From Bryum argenteum (taxonomy: Eukaryota; Streptophyta; Bryopsida; Bryales; Bryaceae), in NCBI GenBank assembly GCA_037043015.1, contig CM073321.1:15373001-15437000 (forward strand): a stretch of DNA of 64,000 nt, written 5' to 3'. Position 1 is the stretch's first letter, and every line of letters begins with the position of its first letter. Below, piece after piece: positions 1 through 9,838 of the stretch. The position numbers and the translations under genes are program-made. A model generated the notes under the pieces. The model ran no database searches. It was not told the origin of the DNA and worked only from the letters and a program-made list of their open reading frames with translations.

Positions 1-65
1 GCAGGTACGATAGCCTCAACAGAAATGCCTTAGCGGATATTGAGTTCTACGAGAGAACATGGAGG

Positions 66-530
66 GTGAGGACTCCGTCGCCCTGTAGTGTTAGAGGATC
101 AGAGGAGGAAAGCTTGCAGAACATTGGGATCTCGGCCGATAACGACAATCTCGATGAAGGTGAAGATTTTTCAAACCCTCACCAAGTCGTCATTGCGGAA
201 GACGACAATGAAAGGCATAGTAGTGCAAAGAGTGACAAAGAAGTAGACTACATCGAGGAGACCGATGCAGACACAACTGTAGCTGGAGAAGGAGATTCGG
301 ATTATAACCCAAAGGAGAGTGGATCAAAGTTGACGAGTACTTCTAAATTGACATCAGAGTCTGAGTTAGAAATCACTGCGGATTCTACATCTGCATCCGA
401 AGACAGCAAGTATTGTTCACAGAGAGGGAGAGAATCAAACAAGCAGTCTAGAGAAGTGTGCACTAAACAAACCTTCGTCAAAAACTCCGACCCTCCTTCA
501 CGAAGCTCCTCACCTTCTAACAATCTTGAG
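66..530 (+). CDS. acidic low-complexity exon, function unknown
   Basis: Open frame of about 155 codons ending at a good splice donor (CTTGAG followed by GTAAGATACG at 531). The product is rich in Asp, Glu and Ser, with stretches such as DEGEDFSNPHQ and VAGEGDSDYNPKESG and a Ser-rich tail (PPSRSSSPSNN). It looks disordered, and no domain is recognised. The frame probably enters from outside the window, so the true start is unknown. It may belong to the same broken unit as the exons at 880-1369 and 3218-5453, which share a charged, disordered character on the same strand. Whether this is a host gene or transposon-derived cannot be told from the sequence. Confidence 0.35.
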
Positions 531-879
531 GTAAGATACGTCTTCATGCTAAGTTCCATGAATTTAGAGAAACATAAATAAGCAATGTAATTCCATGAAA
601 CAATCCTCTGATGTTAGGGTTAGTGCATGTTTGAATAATTAGGTTTCTGAGCATCCGTTCATAAGTGCAAGTATAGTGCAACAGAAGTCTCAGTGTCTGA
701 AATGCTTGAAGGGGTATTAGAAATCTGCTTCTACTGGTGTGTCTGAGGATTATGCTGCATAGTGGTGGTAGCTCAAGCAAACTTTGTAGAAAGCAGCATC
801 AAAATTGAAGAGCATGGTTATTAATGGTTTATTCCTTGTTTCTTAGCAGTGTAAAAGTAACAAAGATGGTACTTGCGTT

Positions 880-1369
880 GCAAGATCAAGAAAGGCGAGA
901 GCCATGGGTCAGGAAAGGAAAAACAATCGTTCCTTCTACCAAGGAAACCAGAATGTCTACCAGAGCAGGTGGAAGTAGAGACATCCAAGAGAAGACGAAA
1001 TCTGTGAAAGTACCCGGTCGAAGTCGAGGAGGAAGACAACCTAAAGTTTTGCCACCACCGAAGGGCATGAAGAAATCACAGACGTTGCCAGTAGCGTCTA
1101 CAGAGGTAGTTTTGGAACGAGTACAGAGTGCCACTCTGTATGTTGAAGAACTGCAGAAGAAGAATGAAGAAGACGCTGCAGCTTGTGGAAGAGCCGTGAG
1201 AAAGGTTGCACATCCAAGCACTTGGAAGAGCTGCTCGACTACACATCAAACGAGTACAACTGCAGGTCACATGGAAGATATAATGCAGGGAATTGCTTCT
1301 GAAGGTCCTCAGAGTTCTCGCCAACCATCTACTATTCCGGTGGCAACAGATATGATACTGTACCTATGA
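880..1369 (+). CDS. basic, Lys/Arg-rich exon, function unknown
   Basis: Open frame after a plausible acceptor (TTTCTTAGCAG at about 838-848). The product is basic (GRSRGGRQPKVLPPPKGMKK), followed by a short helical segment (VQSATLYVEELQKKNEEDAA). A second frame over the same bases is also partly open, so the reading is not certain. No family recognised. It lies 350 bp downstream of the acidic exon on the same strand and may be the next exon of the same gene. The stop at 1367 is followed by AT-rich sequence. Confidence 0.25.
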
Positions 1370-3217
1370 ATCCCAAGTGCATGAGTTTACATGTTTGATT
1401 GTATGGGTCCCATACAGCAGTGTATAGTATCATATTTTGTTGGTTCATTCTCGCTGTTAGACTTGAGAGATTCTTGATTTATGAACGAAAGATTTGCAAA
1501 ACAGTTTGTATAGTAACCAATATTGTTTTTAAGTGTCTTGCTAATGCAACTTCGATTCTCATATCACAGTATGTCTACCACATTACCTGATCATTGCTCT
1601 CTGACACCCATGTCAGTCTAAAGTTTTATCTAGAACCGCGCGTATGTCTGTCAGTCGGTAATCATGCATGGTGATTGATCGGTGGCATTTTGATGAACAA
1701 CCAGTATCGAGGTTGATGTAGTTGTCGTGGGTTGCGTATGCGTGTATGAAAAGGTGATCGATGGTGATGGTAAGTTGGTTGTGTTGCGGCTGGCTGTGAT
1801 GACGAAGAGATGGGGGGTAGTGTTGGATTAGAGTTTGCAGTGTGTGCGCATGCAATGGTTGGTAGCTTCTGAGATACGGTATTCATAGTAGAGGCGTTAA
1901 CTTCTCGTGTCAGACACAAATTTGGAGTGAGAGGGGGAGACCTGGATTTGGGGTCACGCAGTTCGTCTGACAATTTGTAAGGTGATCTGCACGAGGTCCT
2001 GCCACCCCCCCCCAAATCTATGTTCTAAATATCTGCTGTGTGTATCTTCAGACCCTCTAGCTAGCCCCCCCCCGACCCCACATTTCGCTCCGGTTCCAGA
2101 TTTAGAATAAATGATGCTCTCCCCGCGAATACATTTGAATCCTCGCCTCACAGACTGCAGCGCGAGTTCTAGTTTCTAACGAGTGAGAATGTAGTTTTAG
2201 ATCGATGATTGACCTGTCAAGTTTGTGCTACCAAGATTTTCGCCGGGTTCATGTCGCATTCTTGTTGAAATCGTTGTACCTGACTCACAATCTAGACGGT
2301 GTTGCTAGTACACAGTCCCCACCGCTACTACCGCAACTGACAACCGACAGCGCGTAGCCGTTGTTCTTGTCTGCTTGATTTCCTTGATCACCTCCAGACT
2401 TGTACAACTTTTGAGTGGTTTCTAGAGAGATTAGATTAGGATACTGCCGTGGTCCAGTAACACCTAACAGTCATGCTGAGTCATAGCTAGATTAGTGCTG
2501 TCAGAGAGGATAGCCGTTGATCAAAAAAGATTGACCGAGTAGGGAGGGGGACGAGAACGTTTTTTGGGGTAGATCAAGTGGTAGGTTCTCGGACGGGAAA
2601 CAGTCAGTGCACCTTCAAAGTGTCTGATAATCCTCTGAATGCGGTAATTATAGTCTTCGCCTTGTGATAAGCTTCAATTGTGGCCGTTTTATTGTTTTCT
2701 TGTTTCCTTGAACTTGTGCTGACGCACCAACCGCCCCTCCCCTTAGCCTCGCCCTGTCTGCGAGCAGTCACTATAGTAACTTACTATATAACCTCCAGCT
2801 CTCTTCCATTCTCCTTCTTGTTGTCTGTACCCACAGAATTTGCTTTAGTCAGCATAAATCGGTAGTTTGTTCTAGAGCCCTCTCTTGAATGATACTGCAC
2901 AGGGGGATTACTTTTTAAGAGTACTTTGAATTAACTTTGAATCTGGTAAAATTGTTGTTAGCCTTTCACTTACACAAATTTGTTGACTATGAACTATCTT
3001 TGTTTTTCAAGAGAATGACATTGAAGGAGTTCAAGATGAAAACGCAGTGTGGAAACAAGAATGACATTGAAGACATCGGTGTACCCCAGCCTTTGCGATT
3101 CACATGGAGATAATGAAGTCGGGGAGCAGACAACACTATAAGGCACAAGAATCAGTCCAAAGCGTGCGTTCAGCCACTTACTTTGGGACAAAGTGGACAA
3201 TGTTTCTTACACTGTAG
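1370..3217. other. no gene seen; C-run-rich spacer
   Basis: No convincing coding sequence on either strand. Two runs of C (near 2005 and 2067) flank a short stretch and give the minus strand G-runs. A 13-base direct repeat (AGAATGACATTGA) occurs near 3011 and 3057. Short open frames here have no family resemblance. Confidence 0.5.
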
Positions 3218-5453
3218 TAGATCCAACACCTTCACCAAGACCACAACGACTTTCAAGGCACGAAGATTATGTCCACAGTCGTTACGAATCGGCATACTCA
3301 AGGAAGAAGTACTATAGGGAAGACGTAAGTTTCCTTCTGTAATGTTTGAAAACTAAGGTGAAATTTAAAATGAAGAGTTTGGAATTTTGATTAATGTATT
3401 TGATATGGTGTCTTCTTTTCTATGTGCAACATTCTGTAAGGCGGGCTATCTGTAACAATTTCCCAAGAGATAGGCATAGAGCACGACGAGAGAGGTCGTA
3501 TGACTCCTTGTCAATTAGCCTCCGCCGTCATCAGTATGGGTACCGTGAAAGATTTGAATCCATCAGCCCCAGTTACAAACGTTCAAGGAGCCCAAGATAT
3601 CGAGGGGGGAGAGAAGTGTTAAGATCACGTCACTACAAGGAAGAGTATGAAAGGGATAATTGGGGTAAGCTTGCTCAAAACCCAGATTGTTATCAATTTT
3701 TGTCATCAATCAAATTTGATGATACTTGTTTTTGAATTTTCATGCAACTATCAGCATTTTGAAGATCTTTTATGACTTTCATTGTCTGTTATGGGAATCT
3801 TCTATGGAGCTTGTTATTTAGTTCCTTGTGCTAGCATTGTTGTTTTCGATTAGCAAAAGTGTAGTTTGTTTTGATTGATTTTTAGGCATGATATCAACAT
3901 CAATAATTGTTTAAGATATTGTTGCTGTTCTAATGAGGTGGATCCTAAAATTCTAATGTGACGCACTTTGCCGTAGTTTGAATTTTGAAGCTCGATTGCG
4001 TTTTTGTATTAGTATAATTGAGGTTTTTTTTATCAACAATTGAAATCGAGCTGTAGACGCTCTTATTCGAAACTGTGAGTGTGTGTTGTTCTCAAAGTGA
4101 GGTTTGTGACTAACTTAGTCATTACGGGATCAAGATATCATAGGAGGTCTCTATCCAAGTCAAATTCTGAAGACTCTCGCAAGAGAGACAGCCGGTCTCT
4201 ATCACCGACTTGCAGACGCTAAAGGCATAGAAAGTCCCGATCCCTTTCACCAAATATTTCAACACCAAGGACTGTCCGAGCCGAAGGAATACAAGACCAG
4301 AGAAGAGAAGCAATGCTGCAGATGGAACAGAGACTGGTTGTAGATGCGGCTAAGGATAAAAGGGCCCGTCGCAAAAAGTAGGCTGCTCGTGAAGAAGAAA
4401 TGGCACGACGACAACGCGATCGGAGGAAAAGCTTTTACTTAACCTTAGACGCCGAGGGAAAGCCGTATGGATTGGGAAAACCCGCCTGGATAGCAGAAGT
4501 AGGGAGATTGCAACATGGTTAGATCCATCATGCACTCATATTACAAGGCAGACCTATGAAGCCGTAACCACTCTGAAAGCCAGACTGAACGATAGTTTTA
4601 AATACTCGGAAACCTTAAACGACGATTATCTGCGTTCTGTAATGGGTAAGGAGGTTACAAAGGAACGGTCTGAATTGATATCCTTGATCAGGAATGGGGG
4701 AGCACAGCCTAATCACATCGACCTTGGAGTCTGGAAGCGGTTGGTGAAGTTGGCTCACAGCAAGCAACGGAAAGACAAGTCTGAGCAAGGAAGATATGCC
4801 AATACCTGCAGGAAGACATATGGGAGGACGGGTTCTAGTGGACTGAATGGCGTAGGCGAAAAACTACGTGAGAAATTGAAAAGATCTCCAGATCCAGAGA
4901 AATCGAAAATGAAATGAATCGCGACAAAGGGTACGGAGGAAAGAAACAGAAAGTAGACATGGAAGCGCTGAAGGTGGAGAAAAACTTTGACGCTGTATCA
5001 ACTGATGCAAATACAGTTTGCTCAGAGTCAGATACTCCTCGATCATACGAGAGTATAAGTGACGAACATGACTGACGCATCCACGACCTTCCAATACCGA
5101 ATACGGTAGTATTGACATAACTCATGCATATCATGCTAGATCAATGAATGACATCCAGTTGTTTCTTATCCATGACTTTTGTATTTTTTGTTTAATTGAG
5201 TAAATTAGTCATCAATGTAACCATTAAACTTTCTCACTGATTGTGATGTCATGTGTAGAACTCTCGCGCAGAAAACAAACTTCAGAAGCGAACTAGGGAC
5301 GTCAGGAGAGGAGAGATTGCCTCCAATAGGAGACCTGCTACAAACCGTGAAAGAAGTCTCACATCAAATGAGAAGTATATCAAACAACTGCAGGATGAAA
5401 TTGATGGTTTGAAAGCCGAAGCTGCAAGGGGTCCAGAATATCAAAGACAATAG
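3218..5453 (+). pseudogene. broken multi-exon gene: Arg/Ser-rich region, Ptta/En/Spm-like domain, C-terminal coiled coil
   Basis: Exon at 3218-3324 (donor GTAAGT at 3325), then about 3440-3664 (donor GTAAGC) coding Arg/Ser-rich sequence (YKRSRSPRYRGGRE). A third block at about 4130-5073 continues Arg/Ser-rich (RKRDSRSLSP), then a basic helix, then a segment with VWKRLVKLAHSKQRKDK and SEQGRYANTCRKTYGRTGS, which resembles the plant Ptta/En/Spm transposase-associated domain. A last block, 5258-5453, encodes a coiled coil (NEKYIKQLQDEIDGLKAE) and ends in TAG. The third block holds two in-frame TAA/TAG stops (near 4209 and 4379) and frame changes near 4500 and 4880, so the gene is dead as it stands. 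SR-like proteins are an alternative reading, but no RRM is visible. A decayed transposon gene is the better guess (inference). Confidence 0.45.
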
Positions 5454-6411
5454 GAGTAGGTAGGTGTACGAAATATATACAATGTTTCTGTATATCACAT
5501 TTAGATAATCTGAAAGTATGTTGAAGTTTGTTTGGGAATGTGCACAAAGTCTTTGAAATATTAGGAGTTAGAGATGTATGTAACAATCATGTTATGTGCA
5601 TGGGGCGTGCAGCGAAGGAGAAATGTGGAGAGGATTGAGAAAGTAGTGAGGGGAACTCACGCGATGATCCACCAAGGTGTTTGTGTAGAACACAATCAAC
5701 AGCAATTCCAAAAAAGCGGTGACCCAGGGCTAGGACGTCTCGAGGTCTTGGAGGCAATAAAAATAAACGTGTCCTGACTGCAATGTAGACGAGATTAAGA
5801 ATGCAGACTTTAAAAGTTGACAATGTTTTTGTTTTTCTCTTCTCTGTTTTGTATGTGTATAGCCAGTGCAGGAAGAGCTTACTGAGTGGTCGTAGAATGT
5901 GGTACTTTTCCAAAACTGATAAACTTTACAACTTTGCAATTACATATGTTAACCCGTTGAATTCTAAAGGACATGTAGTTGGATGTGTATGTCACTCCAT
6001 GTAATCTGTCAGGTACATATGGGCAGCATGTTGTCGCCCCTGTTAAACCACTTTGCGGGATTAGATGAAAGTCTGCTACAGTATATGTATAGAATTACTA
6101 TGTTTTTATGTATGTAAGATAAATGCTCCCAAGGCATACAGGAAATAAATTTTGTATTTGGTATAACAAATTGCACTGTTTCTCATGGTTTGTATAACAG
6201 TAGCAGTTTCTGCTGTGGATCAAAAGGAGTTGCAGGTAAGAGGAGGGTCTGGCGATTGGAGGATAGGAGCGAAGAAAGGCTTTGATTTCTGTGCTAGTTA
6301 TCCATCCTCGATCCAGGACCATACCATCCAATTTTCGGATTCTAGGATGGGGTAGCAAAGTATCAGTAGTTATGGTGAAATAAACGAGGTTTTGTCAGTC
6401 GGTAGGTCAAA
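5454..6411. other. no gene seen
   Basis: AT-rich spacer between the broken Arg/Ser-rich gene and the kinase fragment. Short open frames on both strands show no family resemblance. Confidence 0.5.
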
Positions 6412-6847
6412 TTGGGTAGTGCTACTGTTGTTTTGGCAGCAGGTGTGCCATCATCGCAAGAAAGGCTTTCGACTGGGAGTTATAATAGCAATCAGAGCAA
6501 TGTTCCATTCTCCCCGACACCTGCGCTGCAGCTTGGACGACCCGGTGGAGCTTTGAAGTTTACCATTCAGGAACTCAACAAGATCACTGGCAACTTCTCG
6601 GAATCGCAGAAGATTGGTCAAGGAGGGTTCGGTTCTGTGTACCAGGGAAAGCTCCGGGACGGCACCACTGTAGCCATCAAACGAGCCAAAAAGGTCTGCA
6701 GCTACTCTACTGCTTTCATCATTGTGAGTCAGGTTGTAAACTGACAGTTTTAACGTCTTTTTTGTTCCGCTCTGAAAATGGCAGGATGCATTTGCGACCC
6801 GAGTGTCAAAAGAGTTCTAAACCGAAGTTGATATGTTGTCCCAAGTC
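6412..6847 (+). pseudogene. calmodulin-binding receptor-like cytoplasmic kinase (CRCK-type), N-lobe fragment
   Basis: The first block encodes a Ser-rich leader and the start of a protein kinase domain: FTIQELNKITGNFSES, the glycine-rich loop IGQGGFGSVYQGKL, and the ATP-binding lysine in VAIKRAKK. It stops at a donor-like GTCTGC (6694). A second exon begins after GCAG at 6785 and continues the kinase (DAFATRVSKEF, then TEVDMLSQV), but an in-frame TAA at 6818 separates the two pieces and homology ends near 6847. The order and spacing (lysine, then the alpha-C glutamate region ending in EVDMLSQV) fit CRCK-like kinases. The catalytic loop and DFG region are missing. It is a truncated, nonsense-containing copy lying about 110 bp upstream of symplekin exons on the same strand. 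Confidence 0.7.
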
Positions 6848-7505
6848 ATCCTGCAAGAAAGCGTTTTTTAGTATTAGGTATTGGGAAGCAGTATTTGAGA
6901 AGTGAATTGTGCCTTTTTGCAGGAAAAGTGGGGGTGAGCCTGTTTGGAAGATGAGTAATGCTCAAGGGGGAAGATCGATGCTATCGATCGGATCTCACTG
7001 TGCACATCTTTTGTTTGGAACCAAAGCGGCTGCCACAATTAGACAAATCTCTCAGTCGGCTCTTGGGTGAAGTTCCTGTGGTTCCAATGAACACACTGAA
7101 GCTTGTTGAAGAACTTTGTAATCCAGCAAGTGTAGCAGACTCATCGAAGGCTGAGCATGTTACAGCAGGTCTCACTGCCTTGTGGAGTCTGATCTTGCAA
7201 CGACCACCCATACGGGATACTTGCTTAAATTTGGCACTTAAGGACAGCATTCGCAGCTTCGTGACAAGTTAAATGTACCATTAATGCAAGAGTTTCACGC
7301 GCACAACATGTCTCTCTCATTCTTGTGTTTGCAGTGCACAGTTCACGAATCAGATGACACTGGGGCGAAAGCAGTTCGGCTGGTATGTCCTATCTCTTTT
7401 CGTAAATTTACACTAAAATTATCTCTAACCCGCAAATCAATCATCATCATCATCATCTGCGACGTAAACAAGTTGTGTATTTGTTGAAGAATATTCCATC
7501 GTTTT

Positions 7506-7711
7506 TGTTGTGAGCATGGAGAAAGAGGAAGCAATATATAACTGGTATTGAAAGATCTTCATTGAACCTGTATATGGTTCACATATATATACCCCAGTTA
7601 GGGTAGTAATTTTAGATACTTTTACTTTAGACTTTTACTTAACTTGAACTAACCGGAGAGTAAGATCTAAGTAAGAGGTTCTAGAAGGTTCCGAGGTCGC
7701 TCATCACAACT
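7506..7711 (-). repeat. LTR of the copia element (3' LTR in element orientation)
   Basis: Matches 9653-9838 almost throughout. It carries about 23 extra bases after AAAGATCTTC that include ATTGAACCTG, with CACATATATATACCCC resuming in both copies. Preceded by target duplication GTTTT (7501-7505). Confidence 0.85.
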
Positions 7712-7997
7712 CTCCTCCTCGACTGAGGAACACTTCACAACACTCCTCCTCGAACGATGATCTTCCTCGTTAAAAACACTTCACGATGTTTTGAAGTGAA
7801 AAGAGTAAAGTCATCGTTTGCTATTAATATACACTAACTTAACAGCTGCTATGCTTGATTTTGACTACCATCACAAATGTTGATAACACTGCTTTATAGA
7901 ACGCGTTGTGAAACACTAGAAGTTCTCCTTCCACCAGCTTGTCTATGTCTTCCTTATCCTCCTCGCAAAGGCAATAGGGGTCCTCTTCAATCTTGTT

Positions 7998-8720
7998 CTA
8001 GCCAATCTTGGATGCTGAAATCAGGATCATGGTGTCCGCCATGTTGAAATTCTTCTGTAACTTCTTGATAGACGACTCCAAGTTTGCTCTCATCTGCATA
8101 ACAATTGATCTGCAATCCAAGACACTAGAAATTGCCACCAACATTTCCAATTCAAAGTTAGTATCACTTCGACAGACTTCATGACCCGTTAAAACATGTA
8201 TCATTTGTCTAAGCATGGTCACTCCTGGGTGACCCATCTTTGAGTGCCAAAGTTGAACCTTGTCAGGTATGGCAACTGAATATGTTGAATGGTCGCGGTG
8301 ACCAGTACTGAGAGAAGAGATCGGAATCTCATAGAGGCCGTTAGCTCCACAGTGTGCAGTAGCGAGATAAAGCAGCGCTCCGACCACAACGAGGTACTTT
8401 TGCTCATCCTTCTCATTCTCCTCCTCCTCGCAAGGTCGGTACGGGTCGTCTCTCGTGCTGCTCCTCCCGATCATTGGTGCCGAAAGGGAATTGGCGTTGG
8501 ACATGTTAAATGCCTTGAGGAACTTCTTAGTGTAAGTGTCCTGGTGGAGAAGAATACTCCCGTCGGGAAGATGGCATACCTGAAGTCTAAGACAAAACGT
8601 AGTGCGGCCAAGGAGTTTCATCTCGAACTCAGTAGTGAGAAGCTCCTCAACCTCGGTGCACAATGCGTCAGTACCCACCAAATTGAGGTCATCTACATAA
8701 ACTGCGAGGATAACAAAGAC
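7998..8720 (-). pseudogene. copia RT C-terminal piece fused to GAG-pre-integrase piece
   Basis: Reading leftward, the frame opens at the RT active-site box AVYVDDLNLVG (catalytic YVDD intact), continues with ILLHQDTYTKKFLKAFNM and NSLSAPMIGR as in copia RT, and then runs into LWHSKMGHPGVTML, the signature of the GAG-pre-integrase domain that normally lies before integrase. The RT N-terminal half is absent (a stop lies just upstream of the YVDD box). The fusion keeps one frame of about 230 codons, which suggests a deletion or rearrangement that happened to stay open. An Asp/Glu-rich linker (CEEEENEKDEQK) lies between the pieces. Confidence 0.65.
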
Positions 8721-8897
8721 AGAATCTCAACAAAGCACAAAGATGCAAGGTAAGGCATCGCGGCATGTGAAGCCTTGATGAGTATGGAACCTCCCAAGGT
8801 GATGATATCAGGCGCGCCCCAAGGCATCAACAAGTACCATGAGATTGCAGGAGCGCCTATGCGCTACCACTGCTGAACAAGCGAGTCTCATTGTTGT

Positions 8898-9317
8898 TCA
8901 TTTTATCGCTACCACTGCTATGCAGGAGCGTCTTATGCCACAACTAGGCCTTCGGAAGCACCGCCAGATTACATTCCCGTGGGGCGTCCGCCATGATGGG
9001 TAATGCGTAAAGGCCAGTCGGTCCCGGTATCCATCACCATCAAATTCACCTTCTCCATCAACAATGGAAGCGCGAATGCCAGTGGCAAGCAGAGCCTGGT
9101 AGCTGATCAGACTCCGGGGTGCATCAAGAGCATACATAGCTCTCTCAATCCTGAGGGGGAATCCCCCGGGCAGAACCACTCTTGCCCGGCCCTCTCGAAA
9201 CTTCAAGTTTCGGCTTCCGGTAATCGTGACAAGGTCACAATTCAACCAAGTATCACTCGTGGAATTAAAATTCCGGCTTTCCTTCACTGGGGCATCCTCC
9301 CAATATGGGCAGGGCAT
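8898..9317 (-). pseudogene. copia protease-like region
   Basis: The frame has the layout of a copia protease segment: FNSTSDTWLNCDLVTITG, then RARVVLPGGFPLRIERAMYA and SLISYQALLATGIRAS, the usual strand that ends in LIS..LL..G. The catalytic DSGA triplet is not present; the matching position reads NSTSDTW. It lies inside the element between the 5' LTR and the RT piece on the same strand. It is a decayed fragment rather than a working protease. Confidence 0.5.
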
Positions 9318-9652
9318 AGGCTAGTTACTTCTTCCGTATCGGTGGCGAGGATTGACGTCCCTGTAGAAGTCGCAGCGGTCGCTGTGATAGTACATGTCGT
9401 GGCGCCTCGTATTGGTGTTTCCTCCTTTGAATCTTCGAGTGTGTTATCTCTTAGTTGATATCATTTTTGTACCTGATTGAAACTCTATCATGCATGCGTT
9501 GTGCAATGATGTCCTCTGGTCTTTGGCAAATTCTAAGCAAGCTTCTTTACAAAATACTTTAGACCTTGTGCAAGCTCTCTCCAAAAAGTGTAGAAAAGCA
9601 AAGAGAAAACTAAAATCAAACTCTCGGCTGGTAGAGGCACGTGCTGATAACG

Positions 9653-9838
9653 TGTTGTGAGCAAGAAGAAAGAGGAAGCAATATATAACTGGTATTGAAA
9701 GATCTTCACATATATATACCCCAGTTAGGGTAGTAATTTTAGATACTTTTACTTTAGACTTTTACTTAACTTGAACTAACCGGAGAGTAAGATCTAAGTA
9801 AGAGGTTCTAGAAGGTTCCGAGGTCGCTCATCACAACA
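9653..9838 (-). repeat. LTR of the copia element (5' LTR in element orientation)
   Basis: 186 bp, starts TGTTGTGAGC and ends CATCACAACA on the plus strand; followed by GTTTT (9839-9843). Just inside it, the minus strand reads GTTATCAGCACGTGCC, the place expected for a primer-binding site. Confidence 0.85.

Larger units (their letters stand above)
7506..9838 (-). mobile_element. small Ty1/copia-type LTR retrotransposon with scrambled internal domains
   Basis: Bounded by two nearly identical LTRs (7506-7711 and 9653-9838), each with TG..CA-type ends (one inner end has T in place of A at 7711). The flanks are a 5-bp direct duplication, GTTTT, at 7501-7505 and 9839-9843, so the insertion boundaries are exact. 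The inside, about 1.9 kb, is read on the minus strand: protease-like region (9317-8898), then the C-terminal part of reverse transcriptase, then a GAG-pre-integrase fragment. That order is wrong for an autonomous copia (gag, protease, integrase, RT), and integrase is missing. A purine run (GAGGAGGAGA on the minus strand) next to the inner edge of the LTR at 7711 fits a polypurine tract. It sits in a symplekin intron. Confidence 0.85.

Noticed and set aside
302-559. Minus-strand open frame opposite the acidic exon
   Set aside because: Mirror of the Ser/Glu-rich plus frame; no domain and no splice signals.
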